From positions 241,731 through 305,730 of the forward strand of contig NZ_CP025547.1 of NCBI RefSeq assembly GCF_003614435.1: a stretch of DNA of 64,000 bases, written 5' to 3'. Both the position numbers and the translations under genes were made by a program. A model generated the notes under the pieces. The model was not told where the DNA came from. It saw only the letters and a list, made by a program, of their open reading frames with translations, and did no database searches. This document shows positions 63,289 to 64,000 of the stretch, piece by piece. Within the stretch, counting starts at the first letter, position 1, and every line of letters starts with the position of its first letter. The DNA is from Mycobacterium paragordonae (GTDB taxonomy: Bacteria; Actinomycetota; Actinomycetes; Mycobacteriales; Mycobacteriaceae).

Positions 63289-64000
63289 TCACCGAGATGG
63301 CCGGTAAGTCTCCAACTGTCGTCGGCGCCATCGCTTCACCAACTCGCCGATCTCCCCCGGATCATCGGCGATCACGAGCAAGTCGACGTCGGCACCCGAC
63401 ACCAGTCCCGTGTCCAACAGCCGGTCACGAATCCAACGTTCCAACCCGGTCCAGTGGTCCGAACACGCAAGTACGACAGGGAAGTTGCGTATCTTCTGAG
63501 TCTGTATCAGCGTCAGGGCCTCGAAAAGCTCGTCAAGTGTGCCGAAGCCGCCCGGAAGAACTACGAACGCCGAGGCATAGCGGACGAACATCAACTTGCG
63601 CACGAAGAAGTAATTGAACTGAAGTGAGAGGTCGATGAACGGGTTAGGCCGCTGCTCGTAAGGCAGCTCGATGACAAGGCCTATAGACCGCACGCCGGCG
63701 TCGCGGGCGCCCCGATTCGCGGCCTCCATGATCCCCGGCCCCCCGCCGGTAATGATGTCAAACCCCAAGCTGCCTAAGTGTGCGGCCAGCGTGCGCGCCA
63801 TCTTGTAGTGCTGATGATCCGGCGGCGTCCGCGCGGAACCAAAGAACGACACGGCATGGGTGACATCCGCTAGGGCCGCAAAACCATGCGCCACCTCGTC
63901 GCGGATCCTGGCGACCCGGCCGGGATCGCTGCCCGACAGCGGCGGAAAGCCCGGCCCCAGGCAGGACAGCAACTCCTCGTCGCATGTCGCGGGGACGCAA
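63289..64000 (-). CDS. LOG-family protein (Rossmann fold), 5' end at window edge
   Basis: This is a TIGR00730/LOG-type protein of at least 237 residues. The nucleotide site is ITGGGPGIMEAANRGA, with the diagnostic LPGGFGTLDELFE motif (PGGxGTxxE) and a FVRKLMFVRYASAFVV helix. Known members cleave nucleoside monophosphates (cytokinin riboside type) or act as nucleotide-binding proteins. The frame is open to the window edge; a TTG at 63972 is a possible start, but the true start may lie outside. Confidence 0.9.
   Translation of the reverse strand, partial: CVPATCDEELLSCLGPGFPPLSGSDPGRVARIRDEVAHGFAALADVTHAVSFFGSARTPPDHQHYKMARTLAAHLGSLGFDIITGGGPGIMEAANRGARDAGVRSIGLVIELPYEQRPNPFIDLSLQFNYFFVRKLMFVRYASAFVVLPGGFGTLDELFEALTLIQTQKIRNFPVVLACSDHWTGLERWIRDRLLDTGLVSGADVDLLVIADDPGEIGELVKRWRRRQLETYRPSR

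Noticed and set aside
1..64000. tRNA or rRNA genes
   Set aside because: I looked for tRNA-like arms and conserved rRNA segments while reading and found none; a tRNAscan search would settle it.

Overview
The window is high-GC mycobacterial DNA. Supporting evidence is a PE/PPE pair, a PPE-PPW protein, a PE_PGRS protein, IS elements resembling IS6110 and IS1081, and gene orders known from M. tuberculosis (lpqS-cysK2-MFS-mmcO; pstS2-pknD). The PE_PGRS family and the many paralogues suggest a slow grower outside the tuberculosis complex, in the broad kansasii/marinum/szulgai neighbourhood. The species cannot be fixed from the sequence alone.

Layout. (1) 1-17 kb is a copper-response island. It holds a truncated IS110 transposase, a DUF732 protein with a Pro/Gly tail, a Cys/Met-bearing membrane protein, a DUF4189 protein and a DUF1275 membrane protein. 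It also holds three lpqS-like genes and two cysK2-like genes in mirrored arrangement, a PE/PPE pair, a PPE-PPW gene behind a Fur-type box, an MFS transporter and the multicopper oxidase mmcO. (2) 17-22.4 kb carries a secreted protein and a 1396-residue PE_PGRS protein ending in a phosphoesterase domain. (3) 22.4-32.2 kb is a decay zone: an IS6110-like IS3 element, an IS21 element and an IS1081-like IS256 element lie among remnants of istB, an ERCC4-Lsr2 gene, a nitrilase, sigL/rslA, a DUF2231-like gene and a carbonic anhydrase. (4) 32.2-48.3 kb is one operon on the minus strand: a 4336-residue three-module NRPS, an ABC ATPase and an FtsX/MacB-type permease, coupled by 4-nt overlaps. (5) 48.8-64 kb carries a beta-carbonic anhydrase fused to a YHS domain, a hydrolase, an AraC regulator, a membrane hydroxylase, pstS2-pknD, a Met-rich DUF305 lipoprotein, a methyltransferase, a threonine-synthase-like enzyme, a copZ/copA copper-export pair and a LOG-family protein.

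How the parts fit. Seven perfect sites and one near-perfect site of the form TACCC-N5-GGGTA, resembling the mycobacterial RicR copper operator, are spread over the window. They sit at the three lpqS genes, the membrane protein at 3297, copZ-copA, two very small ORFs and, with one mismatch, near the DUF305 gene. The window therefore looks like an expanded, physically clustered copper regulon: export by CopA/CopZ, periplasmic Cu(I) oxidation by MmcO, S-sulfocysteine metabolism by CysK2 and His/Met-rich envelope proteins. The NRPS-ABC operon begins about 450 bp from one of these sites. Its three adenylation domains share the same readable specificity residues, and two of them lie in a colinear 1825-bp near-identical DNA repeat with a visible gene-conversion patch. 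This peptide operon inside a copper island is the best candidate for an undescribed system.
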